The position numbers and the translations under genes were made by a program. Shown here in pieces: positions 18,738-26,864 of a stretch of DNA of 64,000 nucleotides. The stretch's first letter is position 1. Every line of letters starts with the position of its first letter. The notes under the pieces are model-generated. The model was not told the origin of the DNA, did not search any database, and saw nothing but the letters and a program-made list of their open reading frames with translations. The DNA is from an uncultured Lachnospiraceae bacterium. Its GTDB lineage: Bacteria; Bacillota; Clostridia; Lachnospirales; Lachnospiraceae. Where the stretch lies: positions 1-64,000 of the forward strand of contig CACXFB010000059.1 in NCBI GenBank assembly GCA_902766825.1. Direction: 5' to 3'.

Positions 18738-18762
18738 CAGTTGTCAGCACAATTCACAACTG
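18738..18762 (+). promoter_or_regulatory. Leader hairpin before the rpsU ribosome binding site
   Basis: CAGTTGT (18738-18744) pairs with ACAACTG (18756-18762) around an 11-nt loop, immediately before the GGAGGGAGG site. The upstream GTGCT could pair with AGCAC in the loop. It may influence ribosome access; this is inference. Confidence 0.35.
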
Positions 18763-18784
18763 GAGGGAGGTTAGGTGTGAGACT

Positions 18785-18958
18785 ATGTCAAGTGTTATTG
18801 TAAAAGAAAACGAAACATTAGATAGTGCTCTGCGTAGATTCAAGAGAAACTGTGCAAAAGCAGGAATCCAGCAGGAAATACGTAAGAGAGAGCATTATGA
18901 GAAGCCAAGCGTTAAGCGTAAGAAGAAGTCTGAGGCAGCTCGTAAGCGTAAGTATTAA
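18785..18958 (+). CDS. rpsU: 30S ribosomal protein S21
   Basis: Small ribosomal subunit protein that helps initiation at the 16S rRNA 3' end. The 57-aa sequence is characteristic: [20 protein letters not shown], then a cysteine-containing segment and a C-terminus of almost pure Lys/Arg ([14 protein letters not shown]). It has its own promoter and a strong terminator, so it is expressed as a single gene. The nearest strong GGAGG is 14 bp from the ATG, with AGGTGTGA closer. Confidence 0.96.
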   Translation: MSSVIVKENETLDSALRRFKRNCAKAGIQQEIRKREHYEKPSVKRKKKSEAARKRKY

Positions 18959-18983
18959 TTAGTAATTTATTTAAGATTTTTTA

Positions 18984-19019
18984 ATACCCGAATTATTTAT
19001 AATTCGGGTATTTTTCTTT
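18984..19019 (+). terminator. Terminator after rpsU
   Basis: Stem of 11 bp (18985-18995 with 19000-19010), TTTA loop, followed by TTTTTCTTTG. Confidence 0.9.
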
Positions 19020-19068
19020 GTAATCATTTATATACTTAAAATAAATACCATACCTGTTGGTAAGCTCG

Positions 19069-19389
19069 ATGAGACATAAAAAAATATCGGTAAAAAATCA
19101 TTCAACCCGGATGAAATTTGATGCAAGACAGAAAATGATTGACCAAATAGAAAGTGAAAGTGTTTTGCATGGACGTGATGCGATGATATGTATGTATGGA
19201 AACAGGCATTTACATATTGAAAACTATATAAAAGTTTTAAGCTATACATCGGAAGAAATAATGATTAAAGACAGATGCAAGAAAATTAGAATTGAGGGGG
19301 AGCGTCTTCTTATAAGGTATTTTTTTAATGGGGATATTGATATATCAGGAGTAATTAAAGCGGTTATATTTGAGGGTTTGTATAGATGA
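19069..19389 (+). CDS. yqfC: YqfC/YabP-family sporulation protein
   Basis: Small protein of the YabP/YqfC family, made in the mother cell during sporulation in Bacillus. At 106 aa it has the usual size, and the pattern HGRDAMICMYGNRHLHIENY followed by a beta-rich stretch fits the family. It is directly followed by yqfD and phoH, the conserved Firmicute order. A TTG at 19057 is an alternative start; neither start has a strong ribosome site. A CATAC element at about 19049 resembles a sporulation sigma -10 but I cannot support a full promoter. Confidence 0.8.
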   Translation: MRHKKISVKNHSTRMKFDARQKMIDQIESESVLHGRDAMICMYGNRHLHIENYIKVLSYTSEEIMIKDRCKKIRIEGERLLIRYFFNGDIDISGVIKAVIFEGLYR

Positions 19390-20588
19390 GTTTTGTTAAA
19401 AAGTTTTATCGGGGAGTCAGTGTGACCGGACTTCGTATTTCAAATGATAACCATAGCATAGAGAGACTTTTAAATATATGCCTCGCAAAAGGAATATGTG
19501 TATGGGGAGAAAAGAGAAGTGGGACATGTCATGAATTTCGTATATATACAGATTGTGAAAATGAATTTCTTAAAATGGCTAAAAAATGCGGGGTAACCTG
19601 TAGCGTTAAGAAACAATACGGTCTTATAAAAATTCTAAAAGATGCTAAAAGAAATATGACTTTATGTGCGGGAGTAATTGCTGCACTTGTAACAGTATAT
19701 CTTTGCAGCGAACATGTGTGGAAGGTCACTTTTTTTGAAAACTACAAGTACAGCAGTAACGAACTTCTATCGATTATAGAAAATGAGAATGTATATGCTG
19801 GTGTGGCCAAGAAGGATTTTGACTGTGAAAGTCTTGAAAAGTATATACGTTCATCACATCCTGATATAAGTTTTGTGTCGGCATATGTTGACGGATGTGT
19901 TCTTAAAGTGACTATAAAAGAGGGGATTAAGTATGAAAGTGAAACACAAAAGGACGATTTATGTTCTATTATTGCAGATACAGATGGAGCTATAGTGAAT
20001 ATAATCACAAGACAGGGCACTGCTGTTGTAAAGGCAGGGAGTAAAGTTAAGAAAAATGATGTCTTAATTGCCGGGGAATATGATGTAACAGATGATGGCG
20101 GTAATGTGGTAAAACGTGAAAAAGTAAGTGCATCCGCAGATGTTTTAATAAGAAAAAAATATACAAAAAAATTGTCTTTCCCTTTGCAGTATGTGCAAAG
20201 AGAATATAACGGCAAAGAAAAAAGAAGCTTTTATATTGAAATTGGTGATAATAAAAAAATACTGTATAGACCTTTTAAATTAGGAGAGCATTGTGATATA
20301 ATGAGCTGTAAAACATCATTTTTTAGAGATTATATTTCACTTGGGATTACTCATTATTATGAGTATGAGCCATGTGAGAAGACATATGATAAGAATGATG
20401 CAAAAGAAAAAGTGAATGCAGTAGTTAGCGAGTATCTAAGTGAGCTTGCACAAAATAATATAAAAGTTAATAATTATGATTACACATTTTCTTTTGATGA
20501 TGTTAATGTTAATGTGACGATTAATTTAGACGTTACGGGAGCATTTACAAAAAGAAAGAAAATACGGGAGGAATACTTTGGGAATTAA
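19386..20588 (+). CDS. yqfD: Sporulation protein YqfD
   Basis: Membrane protein of the YqfD family, which in B. subtilis is produced under sigma-E in the mother cell. The 400-aa product has a cytoplasmic N-terminal part of about 85 residues, one transmembrane segment (about 89-107, VIAALVTVYLCSEHVW) and a long extracytoplasmic domain with repeated beta-rich stretches (for example ADTDGAIVNIITRQGTA). Its start overlaps the yqfC stop by 4 nt and its end overlaps phoH by 11 nt, so the three are translationally coupled. This does not prove that the organism forms spores. Confidence 0.9.
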   Translation: MSFVKKFYRGVSVTGLRISNDNHSIERLLNICLAKGICVWGEKRSGTCHEFRIYTDCENEFLKMAKKCGVTCSVKKQYGLIKILKDAKRNMTLCAGVIAALVTVYLCSEHVWKVTFFENYKYSSNELLSIIENENVYAGVAKKDFDCESLEKYIRSSHPDISFVSAYVDGCVLKVTIKEGIKYESETQKDDLCSIIADTDGAIVNIITRQGTAVVKAGSKVKKNDVLIAGEYDVTDDGGNVVKREKVSASADVLIRKKYTKKLSFPLQYVQREYNGKEKRSFYIEIGDNKKILYRPFKLGEHCDIMSCKTSFFRDYISLGITHYYEYEPCEKTYDKNDAKEKVNAVVSEYLSELAQNNIKVNNYDYTFSFDDVNVNVTINLDVTGAFTKRKKIREEYFGN

Positions 20589-21579
20589 GGAAGTTGAATT
20601 AAATATTCCGGCAGATATTCAAAAAACGGTTTTTGGTCAATTTGATTCATATATTAAGACAATAGAGAGAACATTCAAGATAACCGTGGTTGTCAGGGAT
20701 GAGAATGTTAAGATAATTGGTAATGAGCGCGGGTGTGATAATGCCAGTGCTGTTTTTGAGCAGTTATGCCAAAGTGCATTAGCAGGTAATGAGATAACAC
20801 AGCAAAAAGTTGATTATGCTATTTCAATGCGCTTTGAGGGCAATGACGAATTCATTTCACAGATAGATACCGATATTGTATGCTATACAATTAACGGCCG
20901 CCCTATTAAAGCCAAGACTGTCGGACAAAAGAAATATCTTGATCTGATAAGAGATAAGATGATAGTTTTCGGAGTGGGACCTGCAGGAACCGGTAAGACT
21001 TATCTTGCGATGGCAATGGCTATTAAGGCATTTAAGGAAAATGAAGTTGAAAGAATTATTCTTACAAGACCTGCAATTGAGGCAGGAGAAAAGCTTGGTT
21101 TTCTGCCGGGAGATCTGCAAAGCAAGGTTGATCCGTATCTTAGACCGCTATATGATGCGCTTAATCAGATTATGGGACCGGAAGCTTATCTTAGAAATGC
21201 AGAAAAAGGCCTTATCGAGGTAGCGCCGCTTGCATATATGAGAGGAAGAACTTTGGATAATGCCTACATTATTCTTGATGAGGCCCAGAATACTACGCCG
21301 GCTCAGATGAAGATGTTTTTGACGCGTATCGGTTTTGGTTCAAAAGTAATCGTGACAGGAGATCTTACCCAGATAGATCTTATGCCGGGACAGGCAAGCG
21401 GACTTGAACAGGCGCTTAGAATTGTTTCAAAAATTGATGATATAGGAATAGCACGCCTTTCTAATCTGGACGTGGTAAGACATCCGCTTGTTCAAAAGAT
21501 TGTAAATGCATATGATGACTATGAAAGAAGCAGACAGAAAAACAAAGCTAAAAGAGATTCAAAAGATTCGAAAAGATAG
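20578..21579 (+). CDS. phoH: PhoH-family ATPase
   Basis: P-loop ATPase of the PhoH/YbeZ family, an RNA-associated protein conserved beside ybeY. Walker A is GPAGTGKT at residues 134-141, Walker B is YIILDEAQN, and TGDLTQIDL follows. The N-terminus (about 1-110) forms a KH-like region. The start is TTG, with GGGAGG six bases upstream inside the end of yqfD. Its position before ybeY suggests a shared role in ribosome maturation and RNA quality control, which is inference from conserved context. Confidence 0.93.
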   Translation: MGIKEVELNIPADIQKTVFGQFDSYIKTIERTFKITVVVRDENVKIIGNERGCDNASAVFEQLCQSALAGNEITQQKVDYAISMRFEGNDEFISQIDTDIVCYTINGRPIKAKTVGQKKYLDLIRDKMIVFGVGPAGTGKTYLAMAMAIKAFKENEVERIILTRPAIEAGEKLGFLPGDLQSKVDPYLRPLYDALNQIMGPEAYLRNAEKGLIEVAPLAYMRGRTLDNAYIILDEAQNTTPAQMKMFLTRIGFGSKVIVTGDLTQIDLMPGQASGLEQALRIVSKIDDIGIARLSNLDVVRHPLVQKIVNAYDDYERSRQKNKAKRDSKDSKR

Positions 21580-21596
21580 ATTTTGGAGATGATAAA

Positions 21597-22103
21597 GTGA
21601 CAGTTAATATTGAATATGAGATTGATAAAGATTTTGATTTTGACAGTGACAAGGTAATAAAAGATGCGGTGGTTAAAGCAATCGATTATACCGGATTTCC
21701 GCTTCAAGCACAGATTAATGTGCTTGTAACGGACAATGAAGAGATAAAAACTATCAATAAAGAATACAGAAATATTGACAAGGCAACGGATGTCTTGTCA
21801 TTTCCTATGATTGAATACGATGCTCCGGGTGATTTTGAATTTATTAAAGATTTGAATCCGGATACAGATGCGGATTATTTTGATCCACAGACGCAGGAGA
21901 TTGTACTTGGGGATATTGTGCTAAGCAAAGACAAAATATACGAGCAGGCTGCAGAGTATGGGCATTCTGTGGTCAGAGAGATGTCATTTCTGGTAGTTCA
22001 CAGTATGCTTCATCTGTTTGGATATGACCACATGGATGAAGATGATAAGACTATGGAACATCTGCAGGAAGACATTCTTAATGATATGGGGATTACAAGG
22101 TAG
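21597..22103 (+). CDS. ybeY: Endoribonuclease YbeY (rRNA maturation factor)
   Basis: Zinc-dependent endoribonuclease needed for 16S rRNA 3'-end processing and 70S quality control. The metal site HSMLHLFGYDH gives H135, H139 and H145; the conserved RNIDKATDVLSFP lies earlier. The 168-aa length is normal. It starts with GTG 17 bp after phoH. Compared with many relatives there is a short insert rich in Asp (DLNPDTDADYFDP) before the zinc motif. Confidence 0.95.
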   Translation: MTVNIEYEIDKDFDFDSDKVIKDAVVKAIDYTGFPLQAQINVLVTDNEEIKTINKEYRNIDKATDVLSFPMIEYDAPGDFEFIKDLNPDTDADYFDPQTQEIVLGDIVLSKDKIYEQAAEYGHSVVREMSFLVVHSMLHLFGYDHMDEDDKTMEHLQEDILNDMGITR

Positions 22104-22120
22104 AAGGAAAGAATTATATT

Positions 22121-23263
22121 ATGGAGAAAAACAAAAAGATTATAGTGATTGCAGCTGCAATTCTGCTTGTGGTTGTGGCAATTGTATCAGTGGTGGCTGT
22201 AAAAGAACATAACAGGAAGAATGCCACAAAGAGTACTGCGACCGCTACGCCGAAGTCTACGGCTACGCCAAGTGCGACACCTACTTATGAAACTGCAGCG
22301 GGTCCGACCACGACACCTGAGCCGACTGTTCCACCCGGAAAGGCAGCAAGTCCGCTTACAGGCAAATATATTGATGAAAAACAGGCAGCAAAGAGACCAT
22401 TTGCCGTAATGTACAATAATCTTTCGGCAGCATCACCGCAAAGCGGTATTTCGCAGGCAGATATATTGTATGAGTGTCTGACAGAAGGCGGTATAACAAG
22501 ACTTATGGGAATTTTCCAGAGTGTTAAGTCTGACAGAATCGGTTCTCTTAGAAGCGCAAGACATTACTATGTAAGTTTTGCAAAGGAATGGGATGCTATA
22601 TATGTTCATGCCGGAGGTTCGGATAAAGCATATTCATATATTGAAGATTTAGGTGTAGATGACCTTGACGGAATAACGGGAATAGAGTCAACCCTTGCTT
22701 TCAGGGATGATTCAATAAGTGCGCCGCACAATTTATTCGCTACTTCTGATGGAATTAATAAATGCGTAAAGAAACTTGGAATCAGAACTGATTTGCAGGC
22801 AAAAGAGAATAATCATTTCACTTTTTTTGATGAAGATACGGTAGACGAATCCGGCAAGGATGCATCATATGTCCAGATTGATTATTCATATTACACAGCA
22901 CCATATCTGATTTATGATGAGAAGACAAAATTGTATACAAGATATCAGTTTGGCGGTAAGCATGTTGATAAGAATACAGGTAAAGCACTGACATTTAAGA
23001 ATATTATCATTATGCTTGTAGATGAGTGGGATATGGACAGTCAGGGACGCCAGGATATGGATATCGCTGACAGCAGAGGAAAGGCAATTTATATTTCTAA
23101 TGGGAAAGCGACCAATATAAAATGGGCTAAGAACGAAAATAAGAATACAATGAGATTTCTTGATTCTGACGGAAAGCTTTTAAAAGTAAATAAGGGTAAA
23201 ACCTATATTGCGGTAGTTCCGCTAAAAAGAGAAGATAAACTTGTTATTAAGGCAAATTCATAA
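22121..23263 (+). CDS. DUF3048 (YerB-like) exported protein
   Basis: Matches the DUF3048 family, whose B. subtilis member YerB is a lipoprotein of unknown function. The 380-aa product has an N-terminal membrane anchor (about residues 6-27), a low-complexity Thr/Ala/Pro linker (about 38-75), then the family domain with RPFAVMYNNL, ECLTEGGITRLMGIFQS and GSLRSARHYYV. There is no lipobox Cys, so it is predicted to stay anchored by an uncleaved segment. The linker resembles that in the beta-helix protein further along. Biochemical role unknown. Confidence 0.85.
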   Translation: MEKNKKIIVIAAAILLVVVAIVSVVAVKEHNRKNATKSTATATPKSTATPSATPTYETAAGPTTTPEPTVPPGKAASPLTGKYIDEKQAAKRPFAVMYNNLSAASPQSGISQADILYECLTEGGITRLMGIFQSVKSDRIGSLRSARHYYVSFAKEWDAIYVHAGGSDKAYSYIEDLGVDDLDGITGIESTLAFRDDSISAPHNLFATSDGINKCVKKLGIRTDLQAKENNHFTFFDEDTVDESGKDASYVQIDYSYYTAPYLIYDEKTKLYTRYQFGGKHVDKNTGKALTFKNIIIMLVDEWDMDSQGRQDMDIADSRGKAIYISNGKATNIKWAKNENKNTMRFLDSDGKLLKVNKGKTYIAVVPLKREDKLVIKANS

Positions 23264-23292
23264 TAAAGATACTTAATGGAGACTATATTCAA

Positions 23293-24945
23293 ATGAGTAA
23301 TTCTGTAAAAAGAAAAAGTAGTAATAATTTTCTGGTACAGGGATCTATTCTTGCTGCTGCATCACTTATAAGCAGAATAATAGGTCTTTTGTATCGAATA
23401 CCAATGACTAATATAATCGGAGATGCAGGTAATGGATATTATTCAAACGCGTACAATATATACAATATTGCACTTATAATATCATCCTACAGTCTGCCGC
23501 TTGCGGTTTCAAAGCTTGTAGCCGCAAAGACCGCCAAGAAACAGTATATCAATGTTTCAAGACTTTTTTTTGCAGCTATGACTTTCGGATTTATGTCCGG
23601 ATTAATTATGACTTGCATCGTATATTTCGGAGCCGAGAAGTTTGCTAATTTCCTTTTTGAAGGAACAGGAAGCGTAATGGCGCTTAGAGTGCTATCGCCT
23701 ACAATACTTCTTTGTGCGATGATGGGAGTGCTAAGAGGATTCTTTCAGGGAAAAGGAACGATGATACCTACCTCAATTTCACAGATTGTTGAACAGTTTG
23801 TCAATGCAATCGTGAGTATTGTGGCTTGTTACTATCTTATGATGGCACATTCGGCTTCGGCTGATATAGCGTCTTACGGTGCAGCGGGAGGAACTCTAGG
23901 AACCTGTATTGGTGGACTTTTCGGATTATTGTTCCTGATATTTGTATATCTGGTTAACAGACCGATAATAAAGAAACAAAAAAGAAGAGATTATTCAGGA
24001 GAGGTTGACGCATATCCTGATATTTATAAGATGATTCTTCTTACGTCACTGCCTGTAATTCTTAGCCAGACAGTATATCAGTTAAGCGGAGTTATTGATG
24101 CTTCAATATTCCAGAAGATTCTTGCAGCAAAGGGTGTTGCAAAGTCTGTAAGAGAAGTTAACTGGGGAATATATGCCGGTAAATATCTTCTTCTTACCAA
24201 CGTTCCGGTAGCTATAGCATCAGCACTTGGCTCGTCAATGATTCCGGCAATAGTTAAAGCTAAAGCGCAGGGATACAATGCGGAGGTTAACAGTAAGGTA
24301 GGCGCAACTGTTAAGTTTAACATGCTTATTGCGATTCCGTCTGCGGTGGGACTTGCCGTACTTGCCCCTAATATTATTGCAATTTTGTTTGGAAGTTCCG
24401 ATGCATCAAGCCAGGCACTTGCATCAAAGCTTTTGATGTGGGGCTCTGTATGTGTTGTGTTCTATGCATTGTCAACTATTTCAAATGCAGTATTACAGGG
24501 TGTAAGTTTAATGAGAATTCCTGTTATTCACTCTGCAATTGCACTTGTTATACATTGTATAGTGGTTGCTTTAATACTTGTTATTCATCCTGGTGCTAAC
24601 GTATATGCACTTATGGTAGGAAATATCTTATTCCCACTTATCGTATCGGCACTTAACTGGATAAGCGTTAAGAAGGCTTTAAAATACGAGCAGGAACTTA
24701 TAAAGACATTCTTAATTCCTGCCTGCAGTGCCGCTGTAATGGGAATGTTTGCGTTCCTTGTAAAATCTGTTATTATGAAGCTTACACACAGTAACATAAT
24801 TTCATTTACTTTGTCATTTACAGTTGCTGTTGTTATATATTTTGTGTCAGTACTTCTTTTTAGAGGAGTAACGGCTAATGAATTGCTTGCAATGCCAAAA
24901 GGTGCATCTATGGTGCGTCTGTTTAAAAAATTTAAATTACTCTGA
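23293..24945 (+). CDS. MurJ/SpoVB-family lipid-linked oligosaccharide flippase
   Basis: Polytopic membrane protein of the MOP (MVF/polysaccharide transporter) superfamily that flips lipid-linked glycan precursors. It begins with LVQGSILAAASLISRIIGLLYRIP, quoted here in part as ILAAASLISRIIGLLYRIP, the typical SpoVB/YtgP first helix, and has about 14 hydrophobic segments over 550 aa. SpoVB and YtgP members act in cortex or cell-wall synthesis, and genes of that kind (YqfCD, LCP, DD-carboxypeptidase) are nearby. Substrate not determinable. Confidence 0.9.
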   Translation: MSNSVKRKSSNNFLVQGSILAAASLISRIIGLLYRIPMTNIIGDAGNGYYSNAYNIYNIALIISSYSLPLAVSKLVAAKTAKKQYINVSRLFFAAMTFGFMSGLIMTCIVYFGAEKFANFLFEGTGSVMALRVLSPTILLCAMMGVLRGFFQGKGTMIPTSISQIVEQFVNAIVSIVACYYLMMAHSASADIASYGAAGGTLGTCIGGLFGLLFLIFVYLVNRPIIKKQKRRDYSGEVDAYPDIYKMILLTSLPVILSQTVYQLSGVIDASIFQKILAAKGVAKSVREVNWGIYAGKYLLLTNVPVAIASALGSSMIPAIVKAKAQGYNAEVNSKVGATVKFNMLIAIPSAVGLAVLAPNIIAILFGSSDASSQALASKLLMWGSVCVVFYALSTISNAVLQGVSLMRIPVIHSAIALVIHCIVVALILVIHPGANVYALMVGNILFPLIVSALNWISVKKALKYEQELIKTFLIPACSAAVMGMFAFLVKSVIMKLTHSNIISFTLSFTVAVVIYFVSVLLFRGVTANELLAMPKGASMVRLFKKFKLL

Positions 24946-24955
24946 TAGTGAATAG

Positions 24956-24993
24956 CTCCTTTTAATTATGGTGATAATCTTAACTAAAAGGAG
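24956..24993 (+). promoter_or_regulatory. Hairpin that buries a ribosome binding site
   Basis: CTCCTTTTA (24956-24964) is perfectly complementary to TAAAAGGAG (24985-24993), which contains the Shine-Dalgarno of the gene starting at 25001. The 20-nt loop has its own ATTAT/ATAAT pairing. No T tract follows, so it is not a terminator. Confidence 0.45.
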
Positions 24994-25000
24994 TGATTTT

Positions 25001-25615
25001 ATGAAGAGAAATATATGGCTTATGGTATTTTGCGTGGTTGGATTTTTTGCTTTGTGTACAGTCGCATATTATCAAAGTTATAAGCGCATGGTAAATGAGC
25101 AAAACAATGTGCTCTACAAAACAAAAGAGCCTGCTAAAACACAAAACAGTGCCCAGGTGGTAAATGACGGACAGACGATATCGGCAAAATGTCAGATGAC
25201 AGTTATATGTCATGAAGTAAGTGATGACAGCGAAGAACAACATATAACCGCAGTCTTACCGGAATATGTCGGTATGGATGTAAATATGCTTAACGACAGA
25301 CTGACATACGAGAGCACTAATCCGGACCTTTCTGAGATAGACAAAGGATTTATCAGGGCAGAGCTTGTGTCCTTTGCTCCTAAAAGTCTTGTGATAAAAA
25401 GGTATTACTCAAAAAATGATATACCGGACAAATACTTTATGGTTCTTGAGGACAACTATGTAACCATTTATTATGCAGACAGAAAGACTGTGTTTGAAAA
25501 CACGGGAATAAGCCGTGATAAACTGAGGGCAGATGAGATTGTAATGCTTAATGAAGGAATTGCGGTAAAAGATGAACATACGCTTTTCTCCATACTTGAA
25601 GGATATACAAGCTAG
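25001..25615 (+). CDS. Membrane-anchored protein with BofC-like C-terminus (tentative)
   Basis: A 204-aa exported protein of uncertain family. Residues 5-24 form a membrane anchor; the rest is extracytoplasmic. The C-terminal ADEIVMLNEGIAVKDEHTL segment followed by FSILEGYTS resembles the C-terminal domain of BofC-like proteins, which appear in sporulation and germination signalling, but I can only claim a resemblance. AAAAGGAG at 24986-24993 selects the ATG at 25001 over the ATG at 24968. It follows a SpoVB-like gene, which agrees weakly with an envelope role. Translation may be controlled by the hairpin covering its ribosome site. Confidence 0.6.
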   Translation: MKRNIWLMVFCVVGFFALCTVAYYQSYKRMVNEQNNVLYKTKEPAKTQNSAQVVNDGQTISAKCQMTVICHEVSDDSEEQHITAVLPEYVGMDVNMLNDRLTYESTNPDLSEIDKGFIRAELVSFAPKSLVIKRYYSKNDIPDKYFMVLEDNYVTIYYADRKTVFENTGISRDKLRADEIVMLNEGIAVKDEHTLFSILEGYTS

Positions 25616-25658
25616 GGGAAAGATTATATGATAATGTGAAATGAATCTGGAGATTAAC

Positions 25659-26864
25659 ATGAAAAAGGCTGTAATTATAGGAGCGGGTGCAGGTGGAATG
25701 CTCGCTGCACATTTTCTTGGAAATAATGATATAAAGGTTACGATTCTTGAGCGGATGGATGAGCCGTTAAAGAAGATTTATGCTACGGGTAACGGTAAAT
25801 GTAATTTTACTAATCTACACTTAGATAAAAGCTGTTATACCAATATGGATGATAAGACTTTTAATGTTATTACCAGATTTGACAATATGGCGGTCATGAA
25901 TTATTTTCTTGAATCAGGTGTGCCACCGTATGAGAATAACGGATACATTTATCCGCACAGCCGACAGGCAACAAGCATAGCGGGAGCGCTGATTAACAAT
26001 GTGCGTTCAACAGGCAATGTTGACATAAGGACATCATGTAATGTTAAGGCTGTTGATTATGCCGATGATAAAGGATTTGTCGTTACTTATGAAGAAAATG
26101 TTGCCGCAAAGGGCGAGAAAAACAGGTTTGAACGCAAAAAAGAACATTGTGACTATGTGATAATTGCTGCCGGAGGGAAATCGTCATCTGTACTTGGCTC
26201 TGATGGCTCCGGCACTTACCTTGCAAGAAGACTTGGCCATAAAATCGTATGTGAGATGCCGGCACTTTGTCCTCTTATTACATTTGAGGATGTTAAGGAG
26301 TTAAAAGGAGTCAGGGTTATCTGTAAGCTTAATGATGAAAAGGGTGAGATTATTTTTTCCGAAGAAGGAATATCCGGAATTCCGGCATTTCAGGTTAGTT
26401 CTAAGATTGCGGGAAGACTGCATGATAATGAGGATGTATATATTGATGTGGACTTTGCCTGTGATTTGCATGAAAGTGTTTTAAAAAGAGCGCTGGATTA
26501 TAATTTCAAGCATAATCCAGACAATATATATAAGGGAATTGTTCCTGACAAGCTTGGAAAATATATAATGAAGCATAACGACTGTATTGATACATATAAA
26601 GCAATCGACTGTCTTAAAATGAAGTTTCAGGTAAAAGCGGTTGCCGGTTTTGATAAAAGCCAGGTGACAAAAGGCGGTGTCAGTCTTGAGAATGTTGATC
26701 TTACCACGATGGAATCAAAGATTGTTAAGGATATGTATTTTTGCGGGGAAGTTTTAGATGTTGACGGAAAATGTGGGGGTTATAATCTTCAATGGGCATT
26801 TAGCAGCGGATATTGCGCTGCCATGAGCATAGTGGAAGGAGCAGCAGATGATACAGATAAATAA
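25659..26864 (+). CDS. HI0933/BaiN-family flavoprotein
   Basis: FAD-binding oxidoreductase of the HI0933-like family. The dinucleotide motif is VIIGAGAGGMLAAHFLG at the N-terminus, followed by TGNGKCNFTN, and the C-terminal family signature is KGGVSLENVDLTTMESK and GEVLDVDGKCGGYNLQWA. GGAG at 25649-25652 supports the ATG at 25659 instead of 25641. The substrate of this family is mostly unknown; the name BaiN comes from a bile-acid enzyme, which is not implied here. A paralogue is at 43802-45046. It overlaps the next flavoprotein gene by 17 bp. Confidence 0.88.
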   Translation: MKKAVIIGAGAGGMLAAHFLGNNDIKVTILERMDEPLKKIYATGNGKCNFTNLHLDKSCYTNMDDKTFNVITRFDNMAVMNYFLESGVPPYENNGYIYPHSRQATSIAGALINNVRSTGNVDIRTSCNVKAVDYADDKGFVVTYEENVAAKGEKNRFERKKEHCDYVIIAAGGKSSSVLGSDGSGTYLARRLGHKIVCEMPALCPLITFEDVKELKGVRVICKLNDEKGEIIFSEEGISGIPAFQVSSKIAGRLHDNEDVYIDVDFACDLHESVLKRALDYNFKHNPDNIYKGIVPDKLGKYIMKHNDCIDTYKAIDCLKMKFQVKAVAGFDKSQVTKGGVSLENVDLTTMESKIVKDMYFCGEVLDVDGKCGGYNLQWAFSSGYCAAMSIVEGAADDTDK

